From: Rhodococcus sp. SGAir0479
Lineage (GTDB): Bacteria; Actinomycetota; Actinomycetes; Mycobacteriales; Mycobacteriaceae
Length of the DNA stretch: 64,000 bases
Assembly (NCBI RefSeq): GCF_005484805.1
Contig: NZ_CP039432.1
Coordinates: 372,001-436,000 of the forward strand
Reading direction: 5' to 3'
Shown: positions 63,417-64,000 of the stretch, piece by piece
How the letters are laid out: each line of letters begins with the position of its first letter
Position numbering within the stretch: the first letter of the stretch is position 1
The notes under the pieces: model-generated
What the model was told of the DNA's origin: nothing
Seen by the model: only the letters and a program-made list of their open reading frames with translations
The model's database searches: none
Program-made: the position numbers and the translations under genes

Positions 63417-64000
63417 ATGAGCAAGTTCACCGACGAGATGTACGCGACGGCCGCGAGCAGTTCGCAGGCCCTCGTCACGGGTGAACCGGACGCCCCCCGT
63501 CGACAGAGCTGGGGCGAGGTGCACGCGATCGCCCGGCGGATGGCCGGAGCGCTGGCGGCCTCCGGGATCGGCCCCGGTGACGCGATCGGGGTGCTGGCGG
63601 GGATGCCGGCCGACATCGCGCCCGCGTGCCAAGCGGTCTGGATGCGCGGAGGGTCGGTGACGATGCTGCACCAGCCCACCCCACGCAGCGACCTGGTGGT
63701 CTGGGCGCAGGACACCGAGACGATCATCCGGATGATCGCGGCGAAGGCCGTGATCGTCGGGGACCCGTTCGGCGCGGCGGTGCCGCTGCTGCGGGAGCGC
63801 GGCATCGACGTCGTCACGATCGAAGCGATGCACACCGGCGACGACATCGCCCCGGTCGAGACGGCCGAAACCGACATCGCGCTGCAGCAGCTCACGTCCG
63901 GGTCCACCGGCTCGCCCAAAGCCGTGCAGCTCACGCACGGCAACTTCTATGCCAACGCGTACGCGATGATCGACCGGGTCAAGGTCGACGTCGAGCACGA
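63417..64000 (+). CDS. long-chain acyl-AMP/CoA ligase (FadD/Pks16-like), 3'-truncated
   Basis: Open to the end of the window (194 codons seen). The N-terminal half matches the mycobacterial Pks16 (Rv1013) fatty-acyl adenylating group: [50 protein letters not shown], and the P-loop [12 protein letters not shown]. It probably activates a fatty acid for cell-envelope lipid synthesis. ATG 63417 follows GGGAG. The fatty-acid type cannot be read from this half. Confidence 0.9.
   Translation, partial: MSKFTDEMYATAASSSQALVTGEPDAPRRQSWGEVHAIARRMAGALAASGIGPGDAIGVLAGMPADIAPACQAVWMRGGSVTMLHQPTPRSDLVVWAQDTETIIRMIAAKAVIVGDPFGAAVPLLRERGIDVVTIEAMHTGDDIAPVETAETDIALQQLTSGSTGSPKAVQLTHGNFYANAYAMIDRVKVDVEH

Overview
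The window is a GC-rich (about 70 %) chromosomal segment of a mycolic-acid-containing actinobacterium. It is most likely a Rhodococcus or close Nocardiaceae relative. The evidence is an MspA-type porin, an EspR-like regulator, MprA/MprB/PepD, RpfB, many GTG/TTG starts, and a gene order that follows the Mycobacterium tuberculosis Rv0981-Rv1013 region (mprAB-pepD-moaB2-mscL, galU-moeA1-rimJ, arcA, pmt-rsmI-pabB-metS-tatD-rpfB-ksgA-ispE-pks16). No phage, insertion sequence, CRISPR array or rRNA was seen. One tRNA (Ala, anticodon CGC) is present.

Layout. 1-6.5 kb: end of a VWA protein, a membrane protein, an AEC exporter, a Fec-type iron/cobalamin ABC transporter, a cysteine-free (zinc-independent type) S18 and a TRIC channel. 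6.6-11.6 kb: the envelope-stress module mprA-mprB-pepD with two matching MprA boxes, then moaB2 and mscL. 11.6-18.5 kb: a SAF protein, the Ruc/FmdB chaperone under a CIRCE-like element, folate cyclo-ligase, galU, moeA/glp, rimJ, an MspA-like porin and glpR. 18.5-31.1 kb: tRNA-Ala, espR-like regulator, SDR, an efflux-type ABC pair beside a NarL-type two-component system, SoxR opposite arcA, arsC-like reductase, DoxX, pmt and rsmI. 31.2-35.7 kb: a small predicted membrane peptide and a 1353-residue STAND NTPase with 14 WD40 repeats. 35.6-45.2 kb: pabB, a DUF2786 gene behind a LexA-type SOS box, metG, tatD, pirin, two tandem rpfB copies and ksgA. 45.3-53.4 kb: an accessory block (LppU-like lipoprotein, orphan peptide-binding lipoprotein, copper operon, cold-shock protein, SnoaL and WYL genes) that separates ksgA from ispE. 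53.4-64 kb: ispE, ABC-F, flavin and CoA enzymes, DUF4383, an F420 enzyme, pnuC, prfC and the start of a FadD/Pks16 acyl-adenylating protein.

Themes. Envelope maintenance runs through the window: MprAB/PepD, MscL, Pmt, the RpfB pair, MspA, Glp/GlpR and FadD/Pks16. Stress circuits can be read directly from operators: MprA, CIRCE/HrcA, LexA, SoxR, a CsoR-like copper site and a SigF/SigB-type promoter. At least fifteen genes have a TANNNT -10 element 6-9 nt before the start codon, which indicates leaderless transcripts. Two divergent pairs (pmt/rsmI and metG/tatD) appear to share overlapping -10 elements. The points most worth following up are the STAND-WD40 protein with its upstream palindrome and divergent peptide, the LexA-linked DUF2786 gene, the equal-length tandem rpfB pair, and the porin inserted between rimJ and glpR.
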